Positions 23,388-34,699 of a stretch of 64,000 nt of DNA are shown one piece after another (position 1 is the stretch's first letter; the number at the start of each line of letters is the position of its first letter). The DNA is from Alviniconcha marisindica. Lineage: Eukaryota; Mollusca; Gastropoda; Provannidae. A program made the translations under genes and the position numbers. The stretch is from positions 125,001-189,000 of the forward strand of contig JABMCL010003827.1 of the NCBI GenBank assembly GCA_018857735.1, given 5' to 3'. Below the pieces are notes generated by a model, which made no database searches, was not told where the DNA came from, and saw only the letters and a list, made by a program, of their open reading frames with translations.

Positions 23388-23900
23388 AAAAAACGTCGAG
23401 TTGTCTCCGAAGAGGGAGGCTATACCTAACGCTACTCTGTCACCATCAGAACGACTCCTGCCTTAAGATGAGCGGCGATGAGAGCCATTTTTCATCAGAG
23501 TTCAGGAGCTGTGTGAAAGTCGAGGTGGCTGTCCTGGGCTTAATAGTCCTTATGGTCTCTGTGGACGTAAAGCAATAGTGAACTTGAACGTGAGCCATTG
23601 ATTTAATCTTTCGTGAATTGTGAGGGACAGTCACGAGACAGCGTCCGCAGACGACAGCCTTTGAAGAGAAAGGAGAGCCGAAGCGGAATCGAACTAGGTA
23701 GGTAGGTAGGTAGTGTTGCTTAATGTCCTCGGATGTCGGTTGACATATTAGGGACAAGCTGAGACCAATGCCGAAGCATGGCTCAATATAGCTTTACGTC
23801 CACGGAAACCAGAAGGCTCGTTGGGACGGACAGCCCAGGACGGCCACCTCGACTCTCACACAGCTCCTGAACTATGGGAATCGAACTTAAAAGAAAGGAG
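23388..23900 (-). mobile_element. Family A2 SINE interrupted by a C and a B element
   Basis: A2 pieces on the minus strand lie at about 23388-23492, 23593-23695 and 23877 onward. A C copy (plus) lies at about 23500-23592, flanked by GAGCCATT. A B copy (minus, 23696-23876, 181 bp) is flanked by GGAATCGAACT at 23685-23695 and 23877-23887, i.e. inside the box B of the A2 head. Confidence 0.88.
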
Positions 23901-24429
23901 TCTTTAATGGAACAGCCTGACGATGCCTTACTTCCGGGCCAAGCCGGCTTACACACTGAAGACGCGGATCGGACCTCCCACACCCTTTTTTTCCACCCCG
24001 GTTCTCAGAGGGCAGAGTAACCCAGGATCAGATTCCCGGTTTGAAGCTTGATGGATTGCTGTGCTATGGCGAAGGATGAAGTGGACCCTCGGACCCCGGA
24101 CAATAGAGGCTGTTCATGACATACGGTTTCGGTCCAGCGTGCGGGCCATGTGGTTGGGAGCGTTATCAAAGACACACGAGCGCTTCTATCTTTTCTGACG
24201 GGCTGTTTGCTTGTTTCCTTTTATGACTGAACCCACCGCAGACAGGAAGGGTGAACGCTTATCTGCGAAAAAGGGAGCGTGTTTGCTAGCGTCGAACTTT
24301 TATTATTATAGGACTGGTCGTGGTCAGTCGACCTCAGACACGATTTATCGGATAAGTGACACTGGAGTTCATAGGTTAAGGCACGGTATTCAGACTGGGC
24401 CGTGCAACAATGATCTAAACACACAAAAG

Positions 24430-24560
24430 TTTAGATTTAGCCAAACACATAAACGGTTGAAAAGAACGCTAATTTTAATAGGACAATACAAAACAACTGC
24501 AAATTTTCGGGATGAGGCCATTTTTTAAAGCCACAAGACGACTTTAAACGAAAATATTGT
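24430..24560 (+). repeat. Dispersed repeat family E
   Basis: AAACACATAAACGGTTGAAA ... AACGCTAATTTTAATAGGAC ... GCAAATTTTCGGGATGA ... CCACAAGACG match the other four copies in order. Confidence 0.75.
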
Positions 24561-24799
24561 ACTTATCCAGTTGCGGTTTCTTGAATTCCTGGTCTGTCTG
24601 GAACAAACTCTCACCTTGTGGATTTGGACAAAGAGCGCGTTACCCCGAAAATTTGCAGTTGTTTTGTATTGTCCTTTTTGTACTGTTATATTACAATTAG
24701 AATTCTTTTTAACCGTTTATGTGTTTGGAGCTTATTTTAGAACTCTAGCAGTCATCGGCGTTTCAGTGTTGTTGTTTGTTTTTCCACATAAAGTTTGAT

Positions 24800-24935
24800 T
24801 TGAGGGTACAATTCGGTGAATATTCAAAAACGCGCCGCGCTATTGACTCATGTAGAATCGCATGCGAGTGCAGAGAATCTGCTCGAGAGCGGAGAATAGT
24901 GCTATATAAAAGCGATCAGCAACATAACAAGACCT
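24800..24935 (+). repeat. Dispersed repeat family H with a TATA-like sequence
   Basis: AATATTCAAAAACGCG ... CTCATGTAGAATCGCATGCG ... GCGAAGAATAG-like motifs are shared with 27020-27180 and 33790-34170. TATATAAAAG at about 24903 looks like a TATA box, so the repeat may carry a promoter (inference). Confidence 0.6.
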
Positions 24936-25316
24936 GTGCGAACTTTCGACAAAGATGCCTTAGTCCAGGAAATCTGGCACCCTATCTAACAGCGTACCGT
25001 AGAGCACGACCCGATGGAGAGCGCCTTTACACGCGATCGCGCAACTCTGAATCTGCTCACACCGACTACAATACAGCGCCAGAGAGAGACAGAGACCGAG
25101 ATTTATTGATTGATCGATCGATTGAACTTTAATACGCAAGGATAAAGATTTCAGGCAGAAGCCTAGTCTTACAATCTGTCCTCGTTTAAACAAACAATAA
25201 CAACAAAAGCACACATCCGTCCGTGGAAAGTATACTGGCAGAGCCAGTATATTTATATACCAAAAGATAAAAGTAAAAGCCTAATTTTGCCTGAAAAACT
25301 TTACTCTCTGCAATAT

Positions 25317-25318
<2 letters not shown>

Positions 25319-25389
<71 letters not shown>

Positions 25390-25440
25390 AAGAGAGACGA
25401 GAGAGACTCAGACACTCAGAGAGACAGAGAGAGAGAGAGA
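25319..25440 (+). repeat. (GA)n microsatellite
   Basis: About 65 bp pure GA followed by interrupted GA to 25440. Confidence 0.95.
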
Positions 25441-25599
25441 CTCCTCGAACACGCTGCACTATTAGAACTTCGCTCGTCGCTGAGATGTACAATACTGCGC
25501 CACTGAGATGCCGGAAGGGCCCCCCTCAGTCCTAACTGACTCCCCCTACCGTGTATACACACACACACACATATGTATACCTATATCAGCGGGGTGCGG

Positions 25600-25960
25600 A
25601 GTGCAGGTGAGGGAAGGAGGAGGAGGCGCGGCGGATCAGCCAGGCGAACACGAAGGGGGTCTCCAGCACGTAATTGTTTCTCCGTTGAGGGCCGGCCCGG
25701 GATTAAGGCGGCTCACAGCACTGACGACGCTAAGGCGCGAACAAAGCCCCTGATCCCCATTTAGCAGTTAAAGGATTAGCGAGCGCTATGGAGAAGGGCC
25801 GGCACAGTCCCGTGGAGCGTGCGGTCAGCTCCTTATGGCCGCAGGGGCTAGGATTAAAGGGGATGGGAGGAAGAGGGGAGGGGGTAGTGTCAGGCGGCGG
25901 CGGCGGACAGTGCTGGCTGACCACGATACGAGGAATCACCGCGGCGTGATTAATAGGAGG
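25600..25960. promoter_or_regulatory. GC-rich non-repetitive island with three GGATTA motifs
   Basis: Free of the repeat families around it. GGATTA (site of Otx/Pitx-class, K50 homeodomains) occurs at 25700-25705, 25773-25778 and 25851-25856, all in the same orientation, plus TAATTG at about 25671. Suggestive of a regulatory element, but unproven. Confidence 0.25.
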
Positions 25961-26019
25961 TGTAAGGGTGTAAGTAAGCTGTAAAAGGGTGTAAGTAAGC
26001 TGCAATGTCCTGCCAGGGG

Positions 26020-26345
26020 TCATAGTTCAGGAGCTGTGTGAGAGTCGAGGTGGCCGTCCTGGGCTGTCCGTCCTAACGAGCCTCATGGTTTCCGTGGACG
26101 TAAAGCAATATTGAACCACGCTCACGCATTGGTCTCAGCTTGTCCCTAATATGTCAGCCGACATCCGAGGACATTAAGCATCACAGGAAGGAAGGAAGGA
26201 AGGAAGGAAGGAAGGAAGGAAGGAAGCCAGGGGCTGGTCAGAGCCCAGGTCAGTCAGGAGCTGTGTGAAAGTCGAGGTGGCCGTCCTGGGCTCCCCGTGC
26301 CTCATAGTTTCTGTGGACGTAAAGCAACATTGAATCAGTCAACCA
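26020..26345 (+). mobile_element. Family B element with (GGAA)n tail, then family C
   Basis: B from 26020 to 26225, flanked by GCCAGGGG at 26012-26019 and 26226-26233; its tail is AGGA repeats. A C copy follows at about 26245-26345. Confidence 0.85.
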
Positions 26346-26687
26346 ACCAGGGGCTGGGTAGTAGATGTCAGTCAGAGGCCAGGAGCTGTGTGTTAAGAGG
26401 GAGGTGAATCTCAGCTCTCACCCCCCCCCCCCCCCAACCCCCCCCCCCCCCAACCCCCCGCCCACCAATCCCCCGCCTCGCCCACCCCTGTCCCTAATAA
26501 CCCGTATGATTTCTGTGAACGTTTCCCGTCCCTAATTGCCATACAGTTTCTGTGGACGCAAAGCACCTTGAAAGAAGAAGAAATGGACGTTAAGTTGATG
26601 TGTCAGTGCCCACGGTGTCAGTGCAAACAAGACATAGTAAGTAAGTAAACATGGTGCTTAACGTCCACAGAAGAAACAAAACATTCC

Positions 26688-26955
26688 GTAGGGTAGCGGG
26701 ATAACTCAGCAGTAGGGCGTCGGGTTCGGGATCGAAAGGTCGCGGGTTCGAGTCCCGTCAAGAGCGGCGGGAGAAATTTCTTCTCCAGGGTTAACTTATG
26801 CGCTGAGTCTTATTTGGGTATCCGTTCCACCCCCGTGTTGCCGCAGTAGCACGTAAAAGATTCGGTCATTCTGCCAAAAGTGCAGGTTGCAACTAAACAC
26901 ACTTATTGTTGAGCTTATGATTACGATGAATGAATACAATTTTGTTTAAACCAAC
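26688..26955 (+). mobile_element. Second tRNA-derived SINE ('G')
   Basis: Head GGGATAACTCAGCAGTAGGG with box B GGTTCGAGTCC (about 26754). A body with TATCCGTTCCAC and CGCAGTAGCACGTAAAAG follows, then a tail GAGCTTATGATTACGATGAA ... TTTGTTTAAACC. The same tail occurs alone at 19950, 39470 and 41190. Confidence 0.8.
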
Positions 26956-27019
26956 TAAACACACGTAACTTTGTAGGGCCCATAGTATGTGGCTTGAATG
27001 AAGTGACACTGTGAACTGG

Positions 27020-27180
27020 TGCATGGTAGTATGGTGTACACAGAACGTGCATTTCACGTGGCACAAGCCATGTAACAACCAAGCAGCGCTGCAAGTGCAC
27101 CATTTCGGTGGCTATTCAAAACGCGCTGTGAGTCTACAGTCACTCATTCAGAATCACTCAGAATTAACTCACGCGTTAAA
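27020..27180 (+). repeat. Dispersed repeat family H
   Basis: GTACACAGAACG, TTTCACGTGGCAC, AGCAGCGCTG, TTCGGTGG and TATTCAAAACGCGCTGT match 33800-33900. Confidence 0.7.
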
Positions 27181-27184
27181 AGCA

Positions 27185-27600
27185 TACTTGAGCCAAAAGC
27201 ACATAATTGTTATTAAGTCCACAAAATTGTAATTATGTCCTTTTGACTCACGCAGCTACAGGCATTGTTGTGTCAAAAGCACATAATTGTAATTATCTCA
27301 ACAGAATTGGTAATGATCTCCACCAAATTAGTAATTATCACTACATAATTACACATCATCACTATATGATTACCAACGATCTCTACATAATTAGTCAGTA
27401 TTTTTTGTGTGTGGACACTCTGTTCCAGTTAACGACTTACTTGCGTCAAAAACATAATTGTAATTATGTCAGCATAATTGTAATTTTGTACCTTTTGGGC
27501 TGATTCCAACGGATTGCTTGTGTCGAAAGTACATAGTTAAATATTATATGCGTGAGATAATTACCATTATTGTAATAACTGCAATTATATGCCTTTGACG
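27185..27600 (+). repeat. AT-rich degenerate repeat with ATAATTGTAATTAT units
   Basis: Short near-palindromes (ATAATTGTAATTAT and variants) recur about every 20-60 bp, mixed with GTCAAAAGCACATAATTG. Unit order is irregular. Confidence 0.7.
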
Positions 27601-27789
27601 CTACTAAACCGCCATACGGAGGAAGCAGTATTTAAATGGCGGCTATCACAGCCCGACGCGTAAAATAATATGTAAGTCCTTGTGTTTTGCTATGGACAGC
27701 CAACCCCTACACGTCATTGCAGGCCTCGATTCGTCACCCAGCATCCGTGTATGTGGTCATCACAGCGGTCGTCGTGTTTACGCTGCCCA

Positions 27790-28202
27790 GTAAGTAAGTA
27801 AACATGGTGCTTAACGTCCACAGAAACCGTACGGCTTATTAGGGACGGGGAGAAGGGGGGTGGGGGGGGGTATGGCGGTGGGGGGAATAAGTAAGTAAGT
27901 AAACATGGTGCTTAACGTCCACAGAAACCATAAGGCTTATTAGGGACGGGGAGGTGGGGGGAGAGGGAGAGGGAGATTATATACCTATCGCTACACTGTC
28001 ACCACCAGAATGACTTCTGCATTAAGGTGGGCAGCGATGAGAGCCATTTTAATGTTTCAGTAGGAAGTGATGGACAAAGTCACAAGACAGTGTCCACAAA
28101 CCACAACATTTTTTTAAGAGAAAGGAGAACCGAAGCGGTATCGAACCGAGGTCCTTCCGCTTACCAGCCTAGCGCCATACCACTAGTCCAAACCGGCTCA
28201 CG
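27790..28202 (-). mobile_element. Two family A1 SINEs in tandem, the first truncated
   Basis: GTAAGTAAACATGGTGCTTA occurs at about 27790 and 27895. The first copy holds only the tail; the second is complete to CCGGCTCACG at 28202. Confidence 0.88.
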
Positions 28203-28239
28203 TACGCTGTCCACCTGCAAGCAACCCTTTTGTTTTCTT

Positions 28240-28900
28240 TTAGCGGAGAGTCGACAAAGGGGAGATAATGAACGCCGAAGAAGGCGACACTAAGAGGGGT
28301 GGGGTGGGGGAAGGAGCCTTCTTTCTCTCTGGAGTTGTGTCTGGCGTAAAGTTGTGCGGTGCGGAGTTGACAGTTGGGGAGGGAGGGTACACGGTCCCGA
28401 CGCATTTCTGGGTTGCCGGGTAGCAAGGGAAAGGCAGGAGACAATCCCGGACCGCGGGGCCTTTGTGGAGGGCCGCCGGCAGATTGGACCATTGACACAG
28501 CGCGCGGGGAGCGAGCATTCAGATACTTATCTCAGTGGGAGTGGGAGTTGCGTATATAATATACATACGAGCGTATCGCGCCGGGCAGATAATCAAAGCG
28601 GGCTTAGGCTGCTCGCCGAAACGCACCAATTCTACCTATGGACTCTGTTACATGTTATATACCCACGGAGGTCGTCGATGTCCATAATTGTCCACCGGTC
28701 AAACAATTAGAGCCAATCGGTGATTTTTCTCACCCAGATTCAACGTAGTAGTTTTGGTTCCTAAGGTTTAAAGTCTTTACGTCTTCGTTCGGTAAATGCG
28801 AAATTAGTCAAAGGAAAAAGATTGCATGCGCTGGAAGAAATAGTTAGCTCTGCTCTTGCGGCTGCCGCAAAGGTCCTCAAAAAGACAGCAGAAGCAGCAG
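28240..28900. other. GC-rich unique sequence, no recognised gene
   Basis: Overlapping short open frames on both strands (28169-28710) have no recognisable domain. Confidence 0.4.
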
Positions 28901-28909
28901 CTTAAGAGT

Positions 28910-29090
28910 CGAGAGCTCAGGAGCTGTGTGAAAGTCGAGGTGGACGTCCTGGGTTCCTGGTCCCTAATAGATCCGTACGGTTTCTGTCGACGTAAAGCAA
29001 CATTGAACTTGAACGCAGAGCATCGAGAGCTGAGGAGCTATGTGAAAGTCGAGGTGGACGTCCTGCCCCCCCCCCCCCCCCCCCTGTGGT
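28910..29090 (+). mobile_element. Two family C elements, the second cut by a C run
   Basis: The first runs about 28914-29013 (GAGCTCAGGAGCTGTGTG ... GACGTAAAGCAACATTGAAC). The second starts about 29028 and breaks off at the poly(C). Confidence 0.8.
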
Positions 29091-29243
29091 CTCAGACATT
29101 GTCCAGAGACGAGTGTAAGACAAATGCTTAACTTGAATAAATGCTCACTGAAAAGGTGTTGCACCCGGAGATTTTCGTCCCACCCCGTCCCACACCACCC
29201 TGTTTGACGGCAGACACACTAACATATATCATCAGCATCGGCC

Positions 29244-29246
<3 letters not shown>

Positions 29247-29320
<74 letters not shown>

Positions 29321-29400
29321 GACGTCCAGTTAAAAGTTTGACCGCACTCACAGCAGTGAATATATTTGTCAGTAGAGCTGTTGTGTACTACACATTAAAA
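29247..29400 (+). repeat. (TC)n followed by a 78-bp block also present at 37252
   Basis: TGTAGACGTCCAGTTAAAAG, TTTGACCGCACTCACAGCAG and AGTAGAGCTGTTG follow the TC run directly. The same block follows a (GTGC)n run at 37252-37330. Confidence 0.85.
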
Positions 29401-29485
29401 TATCAGTTTGCTGGCATACATACCTTCTTGTCACCTGTACATACAGAGAAAAATATATGGACGCGTGCACCCCCCCCCCCCTATA

Positions 29486-29522
<37 letters not shown>

Positions 29523-30004
29523 CAGCAACACCCACCACTTTGCAAACCATACTTTACTATTCAAACACGACCCTGTTTTATCCCCCACTCTCCTGAAAGC
29601 GTTTTCATCACATACTGCTTCTTATTATTGTTACATTTGATTAATGTGGGGGGGAAAGGTACACATAATTATGCATGAATTCATGTGGCTACTTAGCAGT
29701 AGATTTTATCTTTCGGCTCCTGTTTGTCGATGTGCGTCCGAAGCTGGCGACAGACAGACGTGACAAGTGAGTTTGGCCAGTCTGCGAACTGGACGTGGCG
29801 ACATGGAGCGGGGCCAGTTGGCTGCCATCTGTTTTGATCCAGCGGATATATGTTTATGCACACATTACGACTGATTATGCGACGAGGGGGGCAAGATATG
29901 AGACTGGCCTTTTGGAGATTGGGGCGAATAAAACAGTGGGCGTTCACAAATGGCAAAGCGTCCGTTTCAGGGCTGGCAGGGGGTCCACGAGTGTAGTTTG
30001 TGAC

Positions 30005-30200
30005 ACCGAGAGAGAGAGAGAGAGAGGGGGGGGGGGGGGAGGAGAGAGAAGGACAGACAAGAAGACAGAGACAGAGAGGCGAGGACAGAGAGGGGGAGAG
30101 AGGGGGGGGGGGCGGAGGGAGCAGAGAGAGAGAAGGGGGCAGAGAGAGACAGATGGACACAGAGACAGAGGGACAAGACAGAGAGAGAGAGAGAGAGGGT
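30005..30200 (+). repeat. (GA)n-rich purine tract
   Basis: Interrupted GA and G runs of about 190 bp, giving open frames on both strands. Confidence 0.9.
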
Positions 30201-30419
30201 GTGGTTTTTGTGCTAGGTTTGATGTGGACTAGTGCCATACATAAAACAGTTCACAGCCGTTAACAAGGATAATTGCGGAAAGGACCAGAAATGCATGCTG
30301 ATGTTATGAGCAATCTTGCGGTTTTCAGTACACAGTAAGGAGGACAGATGTCCTTGGGACCCCAAAAAGCAAAAGATCTACAGCTGACCAAATGGAAATT
30401 CGACTGTTGATATGCACGA

Positions 30420-30545
30420 GTTTCCTAACCCAAGACACTGAATAAAGAATTGCCTTAAACGAGTCTTCCGGTTCTAGGAGCGATACGTCCGTGAAAACAG
30501 TCAAGCGAGAAGCGTGAAACAACTCAGTACAACACCGCTATACTC
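30420..30545 (-). repeat. Dispersed repeat family F
   Basis: Reverse complement of the copy at 10-155 with about 80% identity over the matched blocks. Confidence 0.75.
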
Positions 30546-30614
30546 ACTCGACCAAGGCCAAACAATGCAGCGCCCATGCATCGAGACTCGTACGTATGGC
30601 ACGTGCAAAAGCTG

Positions 30615-30745
30615 AAGATCCAAACACATAAAAGATTGAAAAGAGCGCTATTTATTGGGACAAGACAAAACCAGCAAATTTTCGGGGTGATCCCCTTTGT
30701 CAAGCTATAAAACGAAACGATAAAAAATGAAGTGAAACGTTAACG
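30615..30745 (+). repeat. Dispersed repeat family E
   Basis: CACATAAAAGATTGAAAAGA ... GCAAATTTTCGGGGTGATCC ... CAAGCTATAAAACG. Confidence 0.75.
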
Positions 30746-31194
30746 ACCCCACCCCACCCCACCTTTGTTGTTTTGTTTCGTTTTTTGGTTGAGGTATGTT
30801 GTTTTCCTGTTCAGTGTCAAAAGTTGTGAATATCTGCCAAGACCATTTCCATCGCACGAAAGAAAGGAGGCAGTCAGTTCTGCAGGTCACCCATGTAATG
30901 CGTTCAGAGAGTGCCTTCAGCTTCTTTTGAGGTGCTGATGAACACCCGATCTTCTTGAGGCGTCGTGGTCTTTGTCACCGCGTCCCTCCCACGGACGCAG
31001 AAATTAAGGCCCCGCTCTCTCTCTCTCTCTCTCGATAATCCAGAACTTGGAAACTAAAGAGGTTCTCCCTTAAAAGATAGATTAAAGTGGGATATATAAC
31101 TTTGCGTGCTTCGCCTACTGTCAAGAATTATGCCTTTTCCAATTTCTGCCATCACGGTCAATTCAGCTTCATTTTTATTTGGTCCTCTTTCAAC

Positions 31195-31262
31195 ATTTCG
31201 CCCTGATATAACCGTACTGGTTGACTGGGCGTAAAACACCAAGTTACTTACTTACTTACTCT
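31195..31262 (+). mobile_element. SINE tail fragment ending in (TTAC)n
   Basis: GATATAACCGTACTGGTTGA, CTGGGCGTAAAACACCAAG then TTAC repeats. A matching fragment lies at 57696-57740. Confidence 0.65.
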
Positions 31263-32100
31263 TTCAACATTAGCTGGTAAAGTGACCTACGTCGCGGGCA
31301 TTGTATTGAATAAGTTCCCTCCCCACCCATTTGACTATTGTGATTTTAAAAAATTGCGGTTAACTGGGTGTGACTTGTTCCAATCCATGGTCGAAGACAC
31401 TGATGGGGATGAAGTGCAACTTGCATGGGGTCCATGTCATGGCTGTAACGCCGATGCCGGCCAGCAAAGCGGTGTGGCCGTGAAGCGTCAGAACCACGAT
31501 GCAGCTATAGTCTTGGCACAGCCTCAGTGAGTGCTGGTCTACCCTCGCGGCGTCTGACTTCCAGACACGAGGAGCGTAAAGTGCGAGAGTGGTGCTACAG
31601 TTATTTGTAGGTACTCCGCTTGGCACACGCCCTTGTCTGTTGTAATACACCGGTCTCGGCCACGACTTCAACTTCTCACCCCCCACCCCCACCCCTTCCC
31701 CCCACCGGCCGTATCTCCGACGCAAACAATAACATGTCAGCCCTTGTTTGCCAACACCTCGGTTACAAGGAGTTCCACGCTAGAAGCTTTCTCTCTTTTA
31801 CAAAAGTAGATGAACAAGTCTGTGCCGTCACGTTTTGGGTGTTGGGTACGCGTCGTCAAACGGTCGTGCTCGACCTTTACGCGTTTAAAAGCTCTCTTTT
31901 TTCTTTGTTTTTGTTGTTTGTTTGTTTGTTTGTTTGTTTGTTTGTTTGTACTTCAGTGCTCCTCGTTGTTATGTCATCCTGTGAAGTGCAACACTTTTAC
32001 AGGTCACCCAGCTATTATTGCCTTTTCGTGAAGGGTGGATACAGCAGCTGAGTGTAGACTGACTTGAGTCAGTTGCTGGAGAATTGTAGCTCCTGTGTGT
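31263..32100. other. No recognised gene; contains a (TTTG)n run
   Basis: Short open frames without domains. (TTTG)n at about 31914-31949. Confidence 0.45.
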
Positions 32101-32110
32101 AGGTATCAGC

Positions 32111-32186
32111 CACACTTCAAGCCTCGCTTTCCGGCATCCTTTCTTTTGGAGGAAGGATTATGTCGTAAACCGCTACTTGGAGTTGT
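32111..32186. mobile_element. Foldback (MITE-like) element, diverged copy
   Basis: CACACTTCAAGCCTCGCTTT ... GGAGGAAGGATTATG ... TACTTGGAGTTGTG fold on each other as in the copies near 21.5-22 kb. Confidence 0.6.
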
Positions 32187-32329
32187 GCGCCAGCGAGACT
32201 CACAAACCGTATAATTATGTAGGTCGATGGTTTGACGACAATCACTGAGCATGTTCCAGCTACCGGGCGGCCCCGACACTGACGACAGAGACCCTTTCAG
32301 TCTGAGTGCGGGCCGACACTGTCGTTGGT

Positions 32330-32790
32330 GGTCACCGCCACACTTCGAGCATTGCCGCTGCAACAGTTTGTCGCTGCAGAGAGTGCACGTTTGCAGAGCT
32401 GCAATTACAGATTTGCAGCTGCAGATGCGCTTCTTTTTTTTCCGGAGACAGCTTGACATTTTGCAGTTGCAGAAACGAGAGGGTGTTCCAGCGTTTCAAA
32501 CTGCAGCGATGCTTCTCTGAGTCTCTCTCTTTACAGCTGCAAACTGAAGCGACATTAGGCCGGCATGAAAGTCCCACATACGCTCTTTTTGCAGTTACCG
32601 CAAACATTTGTCACTGCATACAACAGCAAGAACAAAGGAGGCAGTTTTGTCGCTGCAAATCTGCCTGTCGCCTCTGCAGCAGTAACAGTAAAAGTTGTCA
32701 CTGCAAAAGAGGGTCAGTGCACACACAGGTCTCAGCTGTGGCTGAATGAAGACACATTGCAGCAGCCGCGAATATTTTTAACTTGCAGAG
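32330..32790. repeat. Cluster of TGCAG / CTGCA words
   Basis: TTGCAG, CTGCAG, GCTGCAA and related words occur more than twenty times in 460 bp in both orientations, without a fixed unit. It looks like a very degenerate array. Confidence 0.45.
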
Positions 32791-32906
32791 GTCTACAACT
32801 CACGGCTTTCAGAGCTGAGAAGCTGTGTGAACAGGAAAGTGGGCCTGGGCTCTCATTCCCTATCCTATCCAGTCTTTTTTCTTGGATCTTAATGCCCTCG
32901 GATGTC

Positions 32907-33092
32907 TTCTTCTTCAGGTGATGCTTAATGTCTTGGATGTCGGTTGACATATTAGGGACATATTAGGGACAAGCTGAGACCAATGCGTGAGCATGGTTCA
33001 ATATTGCTTTACGTCCACGGAAACCACAAGGCTCGTTAGGACGGACAGCCCAGGACGGCCACCTCGACTCTCACACAGCTCCTGAACTATGT
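32907..33092 (-). mobile_element. Family B element, 186 bp, with target-site duplication
   Basis: CTCGGATGTC is present at 32897-32906 and 33093-33102. Inside, ACATATTAGGG is tandemly doubled, explaining the few extra bases. Confidence 0.85.
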
Positions 33093-33109
33093 CTCGGATG
33101 TCATACGAC

Positions 33110-33320
33110 ATAATTATTATTAGGACAAAGCCCTATCCCATTCTTCCCCCGTCCCTAACAAACCATACTGTTTCTGTGGACGTAATTTGTTTCAGAGTTG
33201 CTTTACGTCCACAGAAGCCATCAGGCGTATTAGGGCAGGGGAGCCGAGGACGGCCACCTCCACGTCCATACAGCTCGTGATCTCGGTGTGGACGTAAAGC
33301 ACCATGAAAGAAAAAGACTC
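33110..33320. mobile_element. Family C fragments in both orientations
   Basis: A plus fragment (CGTCCCTAACAAACCATACT ... GTGGACGTAA) at about 33149-33187 and a minus fragment at about 33194-33282. Confidence 0.65.
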
Positions 33321-33789
33321 ATGGCTAGTGGCAACGTAGCCGGCAGCCCGCCTGGGAAAGAACGTGGGGTGGGTTAGCGGAGTCTTCGTCTCCTTGGTGC
33401 TGGCTGCCAAAGTGGTGTCACTGCTCATTGCCTAGAACGGACTCCCAACACTCGCTCCCCCGGACCATGCATGCTGGTGGCAAACACCGAACACTCGCTT
33501 GTCCGTTTAGATTCTCGCGGGCCGTCAGTGTCTTGCAGGGCTTCATTGGCTCAGTTGGTTCACAGAGCGGACAGACTTGAAAGAGCTGTATGGCTGATTC
33601 GGGCTAATGGCTCAGGCTAAAGCGGACTAGCCATTCAGCGCGGATAGTCGAGTCTTTGATGGCACTGCCGTCAACTCTGCTAAACAAGGTTCGGGCTGAG
33701 GAAAAAAGAAAGAAAAAAGGATGTCAGGAAGGCCATTCTGTACTGCCTAGCAGTGCCCATGATCTTTGATGGCACCGCCACGGTCATCT

Positions 33790-34170
33790 CTGTACACAGA
33801 ACGCGCCGATATGGCAGCAGTTTCACGTGGCACCAGCCATATAACAATCAAACAGCGCTGTAAGTACACCACTTCGGTGGATATTCAAAAATGCGCTGTA
33901 AAAAGCTAGTCACTCATGTAGAATCACACATAGAGTTCAGGAGCTGTGTGAAAGTCGAGGTGGCCGTCCTGGGCTTTCCGTCCTAAAGAGCCTTACGGTT
34001 TCTGTGGACGTAAAGCAACATTGAACCATACTTCGGCATTGGTCACAGTTTGTCCCTAACTGATATGTCAACGGACATCCGAGGACATGAAGCTCTACAT
34101 CACCATCATCGTAGAATCACATGCGAGCGCAGCGAATCTGTTCGAGAGCGAAGAATAGCGCAAGCGATCA
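33790..34170 (+). mobile_element. Family H repeat split by a family B element with 11-bp duplication
   Basis: The B copy is 33929-34110 (182 bp), flanked by GTAGAATCACA at 33918-33928 and 34111-34121. Removing it restores a sequence that matches the uninterrupted copy at 24855-24880, so the element borders are certain. Confidence 0.92.
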
Positions 34171-34609
34171 ACAAGTAAAAAGCCGAGGCTGCGGTTGGGG
34201 TCAGAAGCCGGGGATGTCAGAAACTTGAAGGCATTATTCTGTATTGTCTAGCTGGTGCCCCTGACCTGTGATGGTGGGAAACGCATCTGTTGTTGTCTCA
34301 ACTTGGCTCGAGTTTGACTGAGTCCCGCAGCCCATCAGCTTCCGTTTCCGGTGGTGCTGCCGGCGACGTACGCCGAATCAAGATAAGGCAAGGGTGCCAG
34401 GGGCAGCAGATCGTGACACAGAAGGATGGCCGTTTCTCTGTATCGGTGTAAGCGGCACTGAAAGGATAGCTGTCACTGATATTTTTCGTTCCGAGCTGCT
34501 ATCTTCATCCGTCTCGAGTCTGCTGCCTGTTTTAAGTTGTTTGTAAATTAAGCTTTGTATAGTCAGAATGATGCTCGTCAGTGTGTGCTGCGGGTGCCTG
34601 CGTGTGTGC

Positions 34610-34610
34610 C

Positions 34611-34686
<76 letters not shown>

Positions 34687-34695
34687 CGCGCGCGC
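34610..34695 (+). repeat. (GT)n then (GC)n microsatellite
   Basis: About 70 bp of GT followed by CGCGCG. Confidence 0.95.
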
Positions 34696-34699
34696 TAGA

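Noticed and set aside
24571..24798. 75-codon hydrophobic open frame
   Set aside because: Composition is that of AT-rich sequence; no domain and no neighbouring exon.
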